A program made the position numbers and the translations under genes. From assembly GCA_965224525.1 (NCBI GenBank), contig OZ245050.1, forward strand, positions 3,782,001 through 3,846,000: a stretch of 64,000 nucleotides of DNA, read 5' to 3'. The DNA is from Granulosicoccus sp036478565 (GTDB lineage: Bacteria > Pseudomonadota > Gammaproteobacteria > Granulosicoccales > Granulosicoccaceae). The notes under the pieces are model-generated. The model was given only the letters and a program-made list of their open reading frames with translations, searched no databases and was not told the DNA's origin. Shown here piece after piece: positions 32,789-42,129 of this stretch (the stretch's first letter is position 1; each line of letters begins with the position of its first letter).

Positions 32789-33601
32789 TTACTTGGCAGG
32801 CGCTCCTTCTTTCCTGGAAAGAAACCCGCGTAAAGGATCATAACCTATAACGGCAGCGCCAAGAAATACAAAGGTACAAGCCAGCACTACAGCCAGTGCA
32901 ACCCAGTTAACTTCGCCATAGAGTGCGAAACGAATCAGGTCGACAGCGTGCGTGAAAGGGTTGAACAGGCATACGTAGTAGAGCATTTCGCTCGATTCAC
33001 GGATTCGCCACAGAGGATAAAGCGCCGAGGAGGCAAAAAACATCGGGAAAATAACAAAGTTCATGACCCCGGCAAAATTCTCCAACTGCTTGATCATGGA
33101 TGACAGGGCCAACCCAAGCGAACCCAGCATAAGACCGGACAACACTAGCGCGGGTATCACAAAAACATAACCCAGCAGTGGCGGGTATACCTCCCAGAAC
33201 CAGGCAATGATCAGGAACACGTACACCTGCAACAATGCAACTGCAACACCTGCCAACAGTTTGCACAGCAACAAATACCAACGAGGCAGCGGGCTGGTCA
33301 GCAGTACTCGCATGCTACCCATCTCACGATCGTAAACCATGGATAACGAACTTTGCATGCCATTGAACAGCAGTATCATGCCGAGCAAACCGGGTGTTAT
33401 ATATTCCTCATACAGAACATAGGTTTGATAGGGCGGAATAATAGAGACACCCAACACCGAGCGAAACCCGGCAGCAAAGATAAACAACCAGACCAATGGC
33501 CGCACAAGGGCTGCGAAAAAACGACCGCGCTGATTGACAAAGCGCAAGGCCTCTCGCGTTACAACGCCCTGCAAACATCGAAATGCATGCGATGCCGTCA
33601 T
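32789..33601 (-). CDS. ABC-2 type permease, PQQ-linked
   Basis: A 270-residue ABC-2 permease with six helices (LVWLFIFAAGFRSVLG; MILLFNGMQSSLSMVYDREMGSMRVLLTSPLPRWYLLLCKLL; ALVLSGLMLGSLGLALSSMI; FVIFPMFFASSALYPL). It matches the permease of ABC systems found with PQQ-dependent alcohol dehydrogenases (TIGR03861 type). Starts overlap the ATPase stop (ATGA). In Pseudomonas a related PedA1A2BC system has been linked to lanthanide uptake; the direction and cargo here are not known. Confidence 0.87.
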   Translation of the reverse strand: MTASHAFRCLQGVVTREALRFVNQRGRFFAALVRPLVWLFIFAAGFRSVLGVSIIPPYQTYVLYEEYITPGLLGMILLFNGMQSSLSMVYDREMGSMRVLLTSPLPRWYLLLCKLLAGVAVALLQVYVFLIIAWFWEVYPPLLGYVFVIPALVLSGLMLGSLGLALSSMIKQLENFAGVMNFVIFPMFFASSALYPLWRIRESSEMLYYVCLFNPFTHAVDLIRFALYGEVNWVALAVVLACTFVFLGAAVIGYDPLRGFLSRKEGAPAK

Positions 33602-34359
33602 GATGTGGACTGCTTTACAAGTTGTTTGAATAGCGCATCTGTATCTTCTGCATCAAATTGCGATAACAACACTGTCAGTTCGCCATTCGCAACAATTTTG
33701 CCTTTTACCATCACGTGCACATCATCATTTTTTCCCACTTCCTGCATCAGATGAGTGGCCCAAAGCACACCGACACCTTCCCCGTCACAAAGTCCTTTGA
33801 CGTGCTCGAGAAATTCATTGCGACTATGCAAGTCAAGCCCAACTGTTGGTTCGTCGAGCAGTAGCAAAGCGGGTTCATGCAACAAGGCACGCGCCAGCTC
33901 CACACGTCGTCGCTGCCCACCACTCAACACCGATACCTTGCGCTTCGCCATATCTAACAGACCATGCCGCTTAATCGCTGCCGCAACACGGTCGCCGGTT
34001 TCCGCACGACTGATGCCGTGCAGGGCTGCTGCGTAGTTCAGGTTTTGCGTAACAGTCAAATCCATATCCAGTGTCGTTCGCTGGAAGACCACGCCCATGC
34101 GCCCCAATGCGCTTAATGTTTCACGCCGCAGATCCCGACCATTGACATTGATGGTGCCGGAATCTGCTGCATACAAACCGGTAACCAGTGAGAACAAGGT
34201 GGTCTTGCCCGCGCCATTAGGCCCCAGTAGCGCGACAAACCTCCCAGGCGCAACCGCAAGGTCAATACCATCAAGAGCGCGATGTTTACCGTAGCTGAAC
34301 GACAGTGATTTGATTTCGAGCGCATCGACGACACGCTCATTGGTCACAGACTCACTCAT
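33598..34359 (-). CDS. ABC transporter ATP-binding protein, PQQ-linked
   Basis: A 253-residue ABC ATPase: Walker A LLGPNGAGKTTLFSL, Q-loop VVFQRTTLDMDLT, signature VLSGGQRRRVELARALL, Walker B LLLLDEPTVGLD, H-loop WATHLMQEV. It overlaps the beta-propeller gene upstream and the permease gene downstream by 4 bp each, so all three are made in balance. Resembles TIGR03864 of PQQ alcohol dehydrogenase clusters. Confidence 0.93.
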   Translation of the reverse strand: MSESVTNERVVDALEIKSLSFSYGKHRALDGIDLAVAPGRFVALLGPNGAGKTTLFSLVTGLYAADSGTINVNGRDLRRETLSALGRMGVVFQRTTLDMDLTVTQNLNYAAALHGISRAETGDRVAAAIKRHGLLDMAKRKVSVLSGGQRRRVELARALLHEPALLLLDEPTVGLDLHSRNEFLEHVKGLCDGEGVGVLWATHLMQEVGKNDDVHVMVKGKIVANGELTVLLSQFDAEDTDALFKQLVKQSTS

Positions 34360-35327
34360 TGGGTGACAACAACACCCCAGGGGAGCCTGCCGACCTTGAT
34401 GGATTTAATCACACGCAGTTTTTCCAGGTCCACAACTGACACATCGCCACTGATGCCATTGGTCGTGAACATGCGTTTTTGGTCGGGTGAAAAGGCCAGA
34501 TTCCAGACTCGTGGCCCGACAAGCAGGTATTTTTCTACTTCATAGGTTTTTGCATTGACCACCGCTACTCTCGCCGCCGGCCCAAGCGCAATATAGACCT
34601 TGTCAGAACCGTCACTGGCAATAGCAATACCAACCGGCTGAATGGCCTCGGGCCGCAAGCCCTTCACGGCAAATTCGATCTTGTGTTTGATTTCCCTGCT
34701 GGTTGTATCAATGATAGATACAGTCCCGCCTATTTCCGAGGAGACCCAGACCTCACTACCATCAGGTGTGTACTGGGCAACCCGCGGCCGTGTATCAACC
34801 AGCACATTGTCCACAATTTCAAGGGTTTCCGTATCGATAAAGTGTGCCATATTGGTTGTCTCGGACGTATTGACCAACCACTTGCCATCGGGACTGACAC
34901 CTATACCTTCCGGTTCAATTCCTACTGGAATTTCTGTCACCTTAATACGATCGTTTACATCCACTACAGTCACCAGATTATCGTCTTCGTTGGCGATATA
35001 AAGCAGATTGCCATCGGCGCTGAGTGACATTAATTCCGGATCCGGCCCGGATGGCAATGTGTGCGTCACCTTAAGGGTTTCGATATCCAGCACCTGAACG
35101 TGGTCATCATCACTTGTGCACATATACAGCTCTTTGCCATCTGCCGACAACGTGATACCGCGCGGCCGCTCACCAACATTGAGAGTATCGACAACCTCCA
35201 GCGAATCGCCGTCAATGATTGAGATCGTGTTGTCTTTCTCGTTTGAGACAAATACCTGGTAGGCATGTGCCGTTGTAGTTGATACCAGACCAGCAACTGC
35301 CATGATAGTGAGTGCGACACTTTTCAC
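34356..35327 (-). CDS. PQQ-catabolism-associated YVTN beta-propeller
   Basis: A 323-residue periplasmic seven-bladed propeller with signal peptide (MKSVALTIMAVAGLVSTTTAHA). YVTN-type repeats recur about every 42 residues: FVSNEKDNTISIIDGDSLEVV, YMCTSDDDHVQVLDIETLKV, YIANEDDNLVTVVDVNDRI and further ones. It corresponds to the TIGR03866 group that accompanies PQQ-dependent dehydrogenases. A paralogue of similar design lies at 48272-49225. Likely scaffold or binding protein; no catalytic residues seen. Confidence 0.9.
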   Translation of the reverse strand: MKSVALTIMAVAGLVSTTTAHAYQVFVSNEKDNTISIIDGDSLEVVDTLNVGERPRGITLSADGKELYMCTSDDDHVQVLDIETLKVTHTLPSGPDPELMSLSADGNLLYIANEDDNLVTVVDVNDRIKVTEIPVGIEPEGIGVSPDGKWLVNTSETTNMAHFIDTETLEIVDNVLVDTRPRVAQYTPDGSEVWVSSEIGGTVSIIDTTSREIKHKIEFAVKGLRPEAIQPVGIAIASDGSDKVYIALGPAARVAVVNAKTYEVEKYLLVGPRVWNLAFSPDQKRMFTTNGISGDVSVVDLEKLRVIKSIKVGRLPWGVVVTQ

Positions 35328-35330
35328 AAT

Positions 35331-36575
35331 TTACTCCGGGTTGAATTGAGTACAGGCAGATTCGCTGACATCAAGCCCCATGGTGTCCAGCGTCGAAAAT
35401 TCGTGTAAAAAACCTTGCTGTGGCGAAACACTGATGAGTACTCGTGGCGCAACCAGCAAGATCGGTTGGCGCAATTGGCCATTCCAGCGGCGAAACGACA
35501 ACGGCACGCCCTTGAAGCCTGCCAATTTCAGTTTATCTGACAACAAAAAATCCCTGATGTCCACAACCTTGTTGCTATTGGTATTCGTTGTGGCTTCTCC
35601 CAGCGCGCGCATCGAAGCCCAGGCGGCATAGTCGCGTTCCGTCATCCAGCGACCAGCCAGTTTCTCGAAACGGCGCTGAATCTGCGTAGCGCCCCATTGT
35701 TCCTGGGTACGATGCCAGGCAATCGACAGTAAACCGTGAGTGCCTGCAACGGGTCGCGGCCTGGTGCTGCGATAGCTCAGATACTCTCCAAACTCATCTT
35801 CTTCATCCGCCACAATGACCACATCATGATCCTTGAAATGGGTAAAGACCGGGACTTCCTGCTGTAACGAATGGTGACCGGAATCGGTTCGCCTGGCACC
35901 AGGCGCTGCAGTCCAGTCCTTTTCTTCAACAATCTTCAGTCCAAAGCGTTTGGCTGAGCGTCGAAAGGCGTCTGCGTAAGCCTTGTCGGTGTCATACCGG
36001 CCAGTGACCAATACCACTTCGTTCCAGCGCTTCCAGTTCAGGTATTGCGCCAGCGCATCAGTTACCATACCGCGACTGGGTGGTATATGAAATACATTGG
36101 CACGGCAATCTGCACTACGCAAGCTGTCGTCCTGTGCACGTATACTGAACAACAGAACATCAGGATCAACATCAGCGATAGCCAGCAGGTCCTTCGCATT
36201 CAGGTCCGCGACAAACAGCTTCTTGCCCGTTGCCAACAATTCTTTGTAGCGGGCAACGATGTCCTCGTCTTCTCCTATCACCACCTCTTCAAGTGTGTGC
36301 TCTTGCCCAAGAAATCCACCGGTGGTTTGGTTATCCCGTAAACCCAGGCGAGCGCCGGGTATGCCGTTGTCCTCAATAGGTAAATCCAGTAACGACAACG
36401 GAATACGCTTTGCTTCGGCACGCTTCAGATACGTCGCCTCAACCAGCAGTGGTTCATCACCAGCATGTGAAAGCGTCGGACCGGCCATCAATGTGCCGCT
36501 TAACACGGCTGTCAATGCCGCTGTACGCAAAGCCGTCAATCGAATGGTCAGCATAGATAGCACGGAGTGATTCAT
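35331..36575 (-). CDS. ABC substrate-binding protein, PQQ dehydrogenase system
   Basis: A 414-residue periplasmic protein (signal around residues 12-40) of the branched-chain amino-acid binding-protein type, TIGR03863-like. Visible parts are ETYLKR-type start LLVEATYLKRAEAKRIPLSLLDLPIEDNGIPGARLGLRDNQTTG, the middle RSADCRANVFHIPPSRGMVTDALAQYLNWKRWNEVVLVTGR, and DHDVVIVADEEDEFGEYL. It precedes the propeller gene by three bases. It probably confers specificity on the ABC system. Confidence 0.88.
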   Translation of the reverse strand: MNHSVLSMLTIRLTALRTAALTAVLSGTLMAGPTLSHAGDEPLLVEATYLKRAEAKRIPLSLLDLPIEDNGIPGARLGLRDNQTTGGFLGQEHTLEEVVIGEDEDIVARYKELLATGKKLFVADLNAKDLLAIADVDPDVLLFSIRAQDDSLRSADCRANVFHIPPSRGMVTDALAQYLNWKRWNEVVLVTGRYDTDKAYADAFRRSAKRFGLKIVEEKDWTAAPGARRTDSGHHSLQQEVPVFTHFKDHDVVIVADEEDEFGEYLSYRSTRPRPVAGTHGLLSIAWHRTQEQWGATQIQRRFEKLAGRWMTERDYAAWASMRALGEATTNTNSNKVVDIRDFLLSDKLKLAGFKGVPLSFRRWNGQLRQPILLVAPRVLISVSPQQGFLHEFSTLDTMGLDVSESACTQFNPE

Positions 36576-36712
36576 GGCATTCGTTCAGTAGATTATTCTA
36601 GGTCAGAAATGACGTTTAACCGGGCATTCACCCACATAGCAAATTCTCATGTTTTGCAGATGACTCCGCATGACAATCGCGACATTTGGTGAAAACCCGG
36701 CCTTGGCTCGGT

Positions 36713-37171
36713 CTAGCGAATATTGAAAATCGCTTGCTGAGACTCGCCGGTCGTACCTGGAATACGTACAACAAAACTGCCTGGTCGAATAGCGACGAAT
36801 TTAATAGTCGCCGTACCTTCATCATCAAATTCGAGACTATCCAGTCCCAATGGACGGACCTCTATGTCATTGATGACGACTTCATTGATCCAAATGTTAC
36901 GAAAGAATTCAGGGCCACTGATAGCCAGCTCTGCAGACCCATCACAGACAATATCGATCGCGTAGTACTTGCCGGATTCCAGATCGTAAGGCGCATCGGC
37001 CAGTGGCGCACCAGAGGACAGGGTGATCGGGGGCAGATCTTGCGCACCGCCTTTAAGTAACCCAGCACCGCCCGCCCAGACACCTGGCGCAATCAGCAGT
37101 ACTGCCAACATTGCAGCAACCGAAAACCATGTCGAATTGCGCACCTGATTGACTAAAGAAAAACGACTCAT
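36713..37171 (-). CDS. small periplasmic protein of quinoprotein cluster
   Basis: A 152-residue secreted protein (signal WFSVAAMLAVLLIAPGVWA). The mature part is all-beta: LPPITLSSGAPLADAPYDLESGKYYAIDIVCDGSAEL, FFRNIWINEVVINDIEVRPLG, and a final strand set TIKFVAIRPGSFVVRIPG. It looks like a small cupredoxin-like or immunoglobulin-like fold, but no copper ligand set is convincing. Found between the rhodanese-like and binding-protein genes, so a periplasmic partner of XoxF or the ABC system is likely. Confidence 0.7.
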   Translation of the reverse strand: MSRFSLVNQVRNSTWFSVAAMLAVLLIAPGVWAGGAGLLKGGAQDLPPITLSSGAPLADAPYDLESGKYYAIDIVCDGSAELAISGPEFFRNIWINEVVINDIEVRPLGLDSLEFDDEGTATIKFVAIRPGSFVVRIPGTTGESQQAIFNIR

Positions 37172-37448
37172 TAAATGCTCCTTGTGACTGAAAAATCATC
37201 CGCTACCTGTAAACGCGGTGTATTTGAATTATTGACCGCGTGTCATAAGGCCGCGACTTATGTGTTCGTTAAAGCTGCAACAGTTGGCCTCAACGGGTTC
37301 AAGCTTACGGGCAACACAAGCACAAAATCATCCGCAAATCACTGGATTGACACTCATGATTTTCATGATTTAGCCCTATTTTTGACATGGTCTTCGAGTT
37401 CCATGGCTCTTACATACCATCTGGACCATTCAACTACCAGTCAAGTAT

Positions 37449-38060
37449 CTATTGCCGTTGACCCATAGCGGGCGTCAGATGCGCAAAATCGAACCCTTCA
37501 AAAAACCAGTCGTCTACACCTTCTGCAAACCAGTAGACGTTTTTATAGCCGTAAGACAATGCCCGCTTTGCCGCATTCCATGACATCCAGCAATCTGCCC
37601 TGCAATAGAATGCAACGGGGCGATCAAGGTCACCCTCTGTCGCTTCTTCAAGATGCATCCGAAAATAACGCTCGGTGGTTTCAGACAGCGGGCCAAAACC
37701 GGTATCTGGCAACCACAACGCTCCCGGCACACCTTCGTGCGGGACCGGTATCCAGATCTGATTTTCCGGTAAAGCCTCCGGCTTGCGATGCTCGGGAATC
37801 ACATCCACGACGACGGCATTTTCTTCTACCATCAGCCGTTGCACTTCAACAGCGCCAACCCAGCCGGCGCCCGTCAGTGCATCCGGTACCGGTGCATCAT
37901 AATCATCCATTCGGTATTCGGATGGCTCGGCAACCGCGCTATCTGCTGATACAAGGACCGGCTGACACCACAAGGCAGCGAGCAGCATGCAAGTAGTTTT
38001 CATACTGCTCCAGCTCTCTCCTGGATTTTTGGCCGTCTTTCTTATGAACTGCCCCCTCAT
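37449..38060 (-). CDS. PQQ-associated CXXCW rhodanese-like protein
   Basis: About 185-203 residues with a signal peptide (MKTTCMLLAALWCQPVLVSA). The C-terminal part is a rhodanese-like domain whose active loop reads FYCRADCWMSWNAAKRAL, giving the CxxxCW/CXXCW-type motif of the TIGR03865 family found with PQQ dehydrogenases; GYKNVYWFAEGVDDW ends the domain. The gene overlaps xoxJ by 4 bp. It may handle cysteine chemistry or a sulfur carrier in the periplasm. Confidence 0.85.
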   Translation of the reverse strand: MRGQFIRKTAKNPGESWSSMKTTCMLLAALWCQPVLVSADSAVAEPSEYRMDDYDAPVPDALTGAGWVGAVEVQRLMVEENAVVVDVIPEHRKPEALPENQIWIPVPHEGVPGALWLPDTGFGPLSETTERYFRMHLEEATEGDLDRPVAFYCRADCWMSWNAAKRALSYGYKNVYWFAEGVDDWFFEGFDFAHLTPAMGQRQ

Positions 38061-38884
38061 GGTGATATCACTTCACCGCGATCGTTTAGCAGTGGCACGC
38101 CATACTCATGAAGAATCTCGTTGATCTCCGGTTTAATCTCCTTCAATACGGCATTGACCCGGCGCTTCCATTCGGTTTCATTGTAGCGAACCGCCATTGA
38201 AACTCGAAAAGCCATGCGAGCGTGCTTGCTCTCATTGGTCAGCGGCACAACCTCCATACTCTCTTCCATTTGCGATGCCTGATACCCCGCGATCGGCCCC
38301 CAGATGAGTGCCACATCGGTTTTACCGGATGCAACATCCTCAATTGCCTGTACAGCGGGCCGTTCAATGCGCGTGTCAGCGACCAGTTGATAGGGTGTAA
38401 TATTTCTCAGAAGACCCAGCTGCGCAATGATGTTCGCTGGTGGTGTGCCAGCCACCACGCCGATTTTTTTGTCTTTCAGCTGCGGATCAGACAGCTGCGT
38501 TAAGGCCAGTTCCGAGTCTTTCCGATACACCATGGTGTAAACAGACTGATAGTAGGGATTGGTGTTCTGTACCTTTTCACTCGTCGTGGTAATGCCCGAT
38601 ATCAGGTCGCATTCACGCAAACGCAATGTGTTGCGTACGAAACCCGTTGTTTGCGGATACCAGGTGTAGTGAACACTCAATTCGAGTTTTTCAGCCACCA
38701 GTTCAATGATCTTGTTCTCAAAGCCTTCGAGAGCTTCATTGGAAAAAGGCAGGTTGGACGGGTCTGCGCAAACTCTGAGCTGCGTGGTTGTCAGCGCCTG
38801 GCTGTTTGCAGTTGCTGCGATACCCTGTAACGGCAGCGCAAACACAAATACCAAGCCCAACAGCCGCCCAATCAAAGATCTCAC
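38057..38884 (-). CDS. xoxJ: XoxJ/MxaJ-like periplasmic binding protein
   Basis: About 275 residues, a type II periplasmic-binding fold of the quinoprotein-associated family: LRVCADPSNLPFSNEALEGFENKIIELVAEKL, then LRECDLISGITTTSEKVQNTNPYY and KIGVVAGTPPANII. I choose GTG 38884, which has an AAGGGGG ribosome site nine bases upstream and begins right before the signal peptide; the ATG at 38965 would place a terminator hairpin inside the gene. XoxJ binds and is thought to activate XoxF. Confidence 0.85.
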   Translation of the reverse strand: MRSLIGRLLGLVFVFALPLQGIAATANSQALTTTQLRVCADPSNLPFSNEALEGFENKIIELVAEKLELSVHYTWYPQTTGFVRNTLRLRECDLISGITTTSEKVQNTNPYYQSVYTMVYRKDSELALTQLSDPQLKDKKIGVVAGTPPANIIAQLGLLRNITPYQLVADTRIERPAVQAIEDVASGKTDVALIWGPIAGYQASQMEESMEVVPLTNESKHARMAFRVSMAVRYNETEWKRRVNAVLKEIKPEINEILHEYGVPLLNDRGEVISP

Positions 38885-38906
38885 GAGTTTTAATACCCCC
38901 TTACGG

Positions 38907-38942
38907 AAAAAGGCCGCAACACCTGTCGGTGATGCGGCCTTC
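38907..38942 (-). terminator. intrinsic terminator between xoxF and xoxJ
   Basis: GGCCGCA (38912-38918) and TGCGGCC (38933-38939) form a perfect 7-bp stem with a 14-nt loop; on the minus strand the hairpin is followed by five T (38911-38907). It sits between xoxF and the rest of the operon, so xoxF can be made in large excess over the downstream genes by partial read-through. Confidence 0.75.
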
Positions 38943-38996
38943 AATACTACAGTACGGGCGATCACACCCGCACTGAACTCCTTTGCAAAACGTCTC

Positions 38997-40802
38997 TTAC
39001 AGTGAGAAGACAGTCAACACACCACCCAGTGATGTGTAGCTGGACAATCCGCGGTATGCGCCAACTGCACCAAGACCGTCAGTATCACCCGTCAGGCCAG
39101 CTGCGAAGCCGATTCCAGCCCAGCCACCGAGACCAGACAAGACACCCACGTACTGTTTGCCATCATGCTGCCACGTAGTGACATTGCCGATGATGCCGGA
39201 TGGTGTCTTGAAGCGATACAGCTCTTCGCCCGTTTCAGCATTGACAGCCTTCAGATAGCCTTCCAGCGTACCGTAGAAAACGACGTTACCGGCTGTTGCC
39301 AGCGCGCCACTCCAGACAGAGAATGCTTCCGGATTAGACCACTTGATTTCACCAGTGCTGGCATCCCATGCGATGAAGTTACCGAGGTTATCAGTACCAT
39401 CTTCGGTGACTTTACCCGCCGGGAACATGGACAGTGTCGCACCTACATACGGCTGACCAGCAGTGTACTCAACTTCAAACGGCTCGTAGTCCATGCAAAC
39501 GTGGTTGGTTGGCACGTAGAACAGGCCGGTATCCGGCGAGTATGCAGCTGGTTGTTGATCTTTTGAACCAAGAGCCGCAGGACAAACGTTGGTTGAGTTG
39601 ACGTCTGCGCCGTTGAACTCGGTGCTGTATTGATCAACTACTTGTGGACGACCTGTCTTCATGTCGATTTCAGTAGCCCAGTTAACTGCAGGATCAAACT
39701 TCTCTGCAACCAACAGTTCACCAGTGATGCGATCGAGGGTGTAACCAAAACCGTTTCGGTCAAAATGCACCAGAGTCTTGCGCATCTTTCCGCCCACTTC
39801 CTGGTCAGTCAGGATCATCTCGTTGATGCCGTCATAATCCCACTCATCATGCGGTGTCATCTGGTAAACCCAGCGAGCTTCACCGGTATCAACATCACGT
39901 GCCCAGATCGTCATGGACCAGCGGTTGTCACCCGGACGCTGTACAGGGTTCCAGGTACTTGGGTTTCCTGAACCGTAATAAACGAGGTTTTCGTCAGGAT
40001 CGAATGAGAACCAGCCCCAGGTAGTGCCACCACCAATCTTCCACTGGTCGCCTTCCCAGGTAGAAGTACCTGAGTCCTTGCCGACAACTTCACCAAGATG
40101 CGTTGTCTTTTCAGGATTGATCAGCGTTTGATCATCAGGACCTGTTGAGTAGCCGCGCCAGGCCAGTGAGCCATCAGCGATGTTGTAGGCGGTCAAATGG
40201 CCCTGCACGCCAAACTCACCACCCGAGATGCCAACATAAACCTTGTCGTTGAAGACCATTGGTGCCGCTGTGCCGGTCTCACCTTTACCAGGATCGCCGT
40301 TTGAGCTCGACCATACGACCTCACCGGTAGCCTCATCAAGTGCGACCAGTGTGGCATCAGCCTGATACAGGAAAATCTTGCCATCGCCGTAAGCAAGACC
40401 ACGGTTGACCGTGTCGCAACACATCACCGGAATAACGGATGGATCCTGCTTTGGTTCGTGCATCCACAGGATACGACCTTCCTCGTTCAGGTCCATCTTG
40501 TAGACCTTGTTGGGGTACGGCGTATGTACGTACATGTTGTCACCGATGATCAACGGTCCACCTTCGTGGCCGCGCAGCACACCGGTTGAAAATGTCCATG
40601 CAACCTTCATATCACCGACATTACCGGCATTGATCTCATCCAGCTTGCTATAGCGTGTATTCGCGTAGTCACCGGTTTGCATCACCCAGTTGGCCGGATC
40701 GGCTGCGAGTTTCATCACCTCCTCGTTGGCTTGAACCCCCGAGAAGCCTACTGTCGCTGCTAACATCGATGCAGCAACAAGACCCCTTTTACTCAAAATC
40801 AT
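38997..40802 (-). CDS. xoxF: lanthanide-dependent methanol dehydrogenase XoxF
   Basis: A 601-residue PQQ quinoprotein with signal peptide (SKRGLVAASMLAATVGFSGVQA). The adjacent-cysteine pair is IPVMCCDTVNRG. Metal and catalytic residues: the glutamate in ISGGEFGV, the asparagine in GSGNPSTWNP, and HDEWDYDGINE, where the first Asp of DYD is catalytic and the second is the extra lanthanide ligand that separates XoxF from calcium-dependent MxaF (Ala there). W-docking repeats such as ALDEATGEVVWSS are present. I start at ATG 40802, with GGAG seven bases before it. It oxidises methanol or other short alcohols in the periplasm. Confidence 0.95.
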   Translation of the reverse strand: MILSKRGLVAASMLAATVGFSGVQANEEVMKLAADPANWVMQTGDYANTRYSKLDEINAGNVGDMKVAWTFSTGVLRGHEGGPLIIGDNMYVHTPYPNKVYKMDLNEEGRILWMHEPKQDPSVIPVMCCDTVNRGLAYGDGKIFLYQADATLVALDEATGEVVWSSSNGDPGKGETGTAAPMVFNDKVYVGISGGEFGVQGHLTAYNIADGSLAWRGYSTGPDDQTLINPEKTTHLGEVVGKDSGTSTWEGDQWKIGGGTTWGWFSFDPDENLVYYGSGNPSTWNPVQRPGDNRWSMTIWARDVDTGEARWVYQMTPHDEWDYDGINEMILTDQEVGGKMRKTLVHFDRNGFGYTLDRITGELLVAEKFDPAVNWATEIDMKTGRPQVVDQYSTEFNGADVNSTNVCPAALGSKDQQPAAYSPDTGLFYVPTNHVCMDYEPFEVEYTAGQPYVGATLSMFPAGKVTEDGTDNLGNFIAWDASTGEIKWSNPEAFSVWSGALATAGNVVFYGTLEGYLKAVNAETGEELYRFKTPSGIIGNVTTWQHDGKQYVGVLSGLGGWAGIGFAAGLTGDTDGLGAVGAYRGLSSYTSLGGVLTVFSL

Positions 40803-41021
40803 GAATATCTCCATTGGTTGACTATCAGCGCCCTTATACGGGCTGTATCTCTCGTAAATATCAAGCAGAAATCTGGCTCACGGGCAAAATCCAATCTGGT
40901 ACAAGACAGCACGACACCCGTGAACCACCCACGTGCTAACTGTAAACCTCGCCCGCCTTAATAATCAATGCCTCTACTCCTAAAGAACCATACGAAAGGC
41001 TAAATATTTTCACTGTTAGGG
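40803..41021. other. region upstream of xoxF
   Basis: About 220 bp between xoxF and the metallohydrolase gene, both on the minus strand. No gene seen. A xoxF promoter is expected here. An imperfect repeat CACGGGC...CACCCGTGAACCACCCACGTG (near 40878-40934) is the only feature noted. Confidence 0.35.
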
Positions 41022-41951
41022 CTATTCCCACTCCAATTCAGTCCATGCTTTCGTCACATTGCCACGGTGTCGCAGCTCGAATAGCAGCCAGTCAGTCGCC
41101 CCGTCAGTAGCGATTTCATCTACAGCCTCCGACAAACGCTGGTTTGCTGCTATTGCTGTACGTGTCTCTGCGGCCAATCGCTCGAGGTATTCACGCTGGG
41201 GCTGAACGCTGGCCAGCCACGCACCGGGTTCTCCGTGTCCAGGCACCACCCATCTCGGCTTCAACCCGGTTTGGATTTGATCCAGCACATCCAGCCAACC
41301 TCGCAGACTGCCGTCCAGCGACGGAATTCGCTCAACAAACACCAGGTCAGACGCCCACAATGTCTCGCTATTGACATCCCAGATGCTAATATCGTTATCC
41401 GTATGGGCGGTGGGGTACGCCTGTATGAGCAGTTTTCGCCCACCCAGATCTATTTCGACGGGTGTCGCCATCGAGACGAGCCTGTCCGGCGCTATCAGCT
41501 CCAGATCTTCAAGTGCCAGCGGCTCCCGAAAACGATCCAGATAGAACTGTCCACGTTGTACCAATGCCTGTGGATAACGCTCATGCGCCACGATTTCGGC
41601 CGACTCCGGGAACAACGCCGCACCAAACATATGATCGGGATGCAGATGCGTCAGGATGACGTGACTAACAGGCAGGTCTGTTTGCTGGCTGACCGCTTCA
41701 AACAGCGCTTTCGCCACCACCGGACTACCGCCTGGATCAATCACCGCGACAGAGTCACTACCGACGATAAATCCGATATTGGCGATATCACCCAGATTGT
41801 CAGCCCCCATATCGGCCTGCTGACCGTAATGGACGTACAATCCGGGTTTATACTCGACCAGACCGAACGGCTGAATGCTGGCGCTTGTTGCCAATGCGGG
41901 CCAGCTGAAGGCCAAAACCATGGTCACTACCGTATTGTGAATGAGTCGCAA
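41022..41951 (-). CDS. quinoprotein relay zinc metallohydrolase (SoxH-related)
   Basis: An MBL-fold protein of about 309 residues with a signal peptide ending in LAFSWPALATSA. The start is uncertain: TTG 41951 gives a sensible signal peptide, ATG 41921 a shorter one, and an open frame continues to 42074. Metal motif VILTHLHPDHMFGAALF; later ligands in AYPTAHTDNDISIW, WASDLVFV and WVVPGHGEPG. This is the TIGR04558/TIGR04559 kind, named for co-occurrence with PQQ dehydrogenases and SoxYZ-like carriers. It may hydrolyse a carrier-bound thioester or thiol adduct; this is inference. Confidence 0.83.
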   Translation of the reverse strand: MRLIHNTVVTMVLAFSWPALATSASIQPFGLVEYKPGLYVHYGQQADMGADNLGDIANIGFIVGSDSVAVIDPGGSPVVAKALFEAVSQQTDLPVSHVILTHLHPDHMFGAALFPESAEIVAHERYPQALVQRGQFYLDRFREPLALEDLELIAPDRLVSMATPVEIDLGGRKLLIQAYPTAHTDNDISIWDVNSETLWASDLVFVERIPSLDGSLRGWLDVLDQIQTGLKPRWVVPGHGEPGAWLASVQPQREYLERLAAETRTAIAANQRLSEAVDEIATDGATDWLLFELRHRGNVTKAWTELEWE

Positions 41952-42129
41952 TGCATGGCTTGCCAGGCCAGATGGAGGCTGCAGGGACCTGAAAGGAGTC
42001 CAATAACACAACCCAGTCGACAACCACGCTCGACAACGGGGAACCAAACAGTACCTTTGCTTGACAGTTAACAACAGGCAGTCCTAACGTGACAACTTGC
42101 AACCAGCATAAGCCAGGAATCAATACAAC

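Noticed and set aside
41235..42071. Long plus-strand frame opposite the SoxH-like gene
   Set aside because: Antisense to a protein with a clear MBL motif set; the translated product is histidine/glutamine-rich without structure, as expected for a shadow.
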